Assembly (NCBI GenBank): GCA_001798565.1
Contig: MGSR01000085.1
Span: forward strand, 1 to 5,622
From: Deltaproteobacteria bacterium RIFCSPLOWO2_12_FULL_60_16
GTDB lineage: Bacteria; Desulfobacterota; Binatia; UBA9968
DNA length: 5,622 nucleotides
Reading direction: 5' to 3'
Below, piece after piece: positions 5,511 to 5,622 of the stretch. A program made the translations under genes and the position numbers. The notes under the pieces are model-generated. The model did not search any database. It saw only the letters and a list, made by a program, of their open reading frames with translations, and was not told the origin of the DNA. Numbering within the stretch: position 1 is the first letter of the stretch; each line of letters opens with the position of its first letter.

Positions 5511-5622
5511 AAAGCTTTTATATAGTCTTTCACTGATGTCCGGACGTTGAGCGGCCGAAACGCGATAATTGGTTGATCTGAAATAGATAATTCATGATTT
5601 TTCTTGGTCTCGATTTGAAGTC
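5511..5622. other. AT-rich region upstream of the antitoxin gene, at the window edge
   Basis: This stretch is clearly richer in A and T than the rest of the window and probably holds the antitoxin promoter. One - strand frame is open from the right edge for 37 codons (ending TSVKDYIKAL) and stops at a TGA (5509-5507) overlapping the antitoxin ATG as ATGA. Only about 38 percent of those codons end in G or C, far below the genes to the left, so I lean towards non-coding. An AT-rich acquired gene whose start lies outside the window is possible. I see no other feature. Confidence 0.4.
5517..5522 (-). promoter_or_regulatory. Possible -10 element for the antitoxin gene
   Basis: On the - strand TATAAA (5522-5517), inside the AT-rich run CTATATAAAAGC, matches the sigma70 -10 consensus at 5 of 6 positions. 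Counting its last base as -7 places +1 at 5510, the A of the antitoxin ATG, so the transcript could be leaderless. I find no good -35 box at 16 to 18 bases spacing, so the call is weak on its own. Confidence 0.35.

Noticed and set aside
5594..5622. + strand ATG at the right edge (MIFLGLDLK...) as the start of a further gene
   Set aside because: Only nine full codons are in view, there is no ribosome binding site or well-spaced promoter before it, and nothing distinguishes it from chance.

Overview
The window is a GC-rich bacterial chromosomal segment, mostly housekeeping genes packed on the + strand, with a small antitoxin-like gene facing them at the right end. The gene content (non-mevalonate isoprenoid synthesis, bacterial-type prolyl-tRNA synthetase with an editing insertion) shows a bacterium. 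The ispG-proS adjacency, a dihydroxyphthalate-decarboxylase-like solute-binding-fold protein and a methanethiol-methyltransferase-like protein would fit an uncultured soil or subsurface lineage of the Deltaproteobacteria/Binatota/NC10/Rokubacteria kind. That placement is inference from gene style; nothing here fixes the taxon.

Layout. Bases 1-392 hold the C-terminal end of a membrane methyltransferase resembling MddA (methanethiol to dimethyl sulfide). Bases 393-490 are a short intergenic region with an unusual array of 9-bp repeats in both orientations, followed by a strong sigma70-like promoter (TTGAAA, 17 bp, TATAGT). The predicted transcription start falls on the A of the ispG start codon, so the ispG message may be leaderless. 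Then come ispG (491-1588), proS (1639-3366, GTG start with a good Shine-Dalgarno sequence), pyrF (3370-4134) and a 320-residue dihydroxyphthalate-decarboxylase-like gene (4139-5101). The 50-, 3- and 4-base spacings and the absence of any terminator between them suggest one operon.

The operon genes serve isoprenoid precursor synthesis, tRNA-Pro charging and UMP synthesis. These are growth functions without a direct biochemical link. The last gene is the only accessory member and its substrate is unknown.

Bases 5102-5622 are different. A Phd/YefM-like antitoxin gene lies on the - strand (5510 to 5262). No toxin is visible downstream of it. Just after its stop codon a different frame continues for 29 codons with a protein-like, GC3-rich sequence. 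The switch point is a GGGAAAA homopolymer run, so the antitoxin may be a frameshifted version of a protein of about 105 residues. The last 112 bases are AT-rich and look like the antitoxin promoter region.

I see no CRISPR array, tRNA, rRNA, insertion sequence or phage gene. No clearly new multi-gene system is visible. The most unusual items are the repeat array plus leaderless-type promoter before ispG, the decarboxylase-like operon member, and the possibly frameshifted orphan antitoxin.
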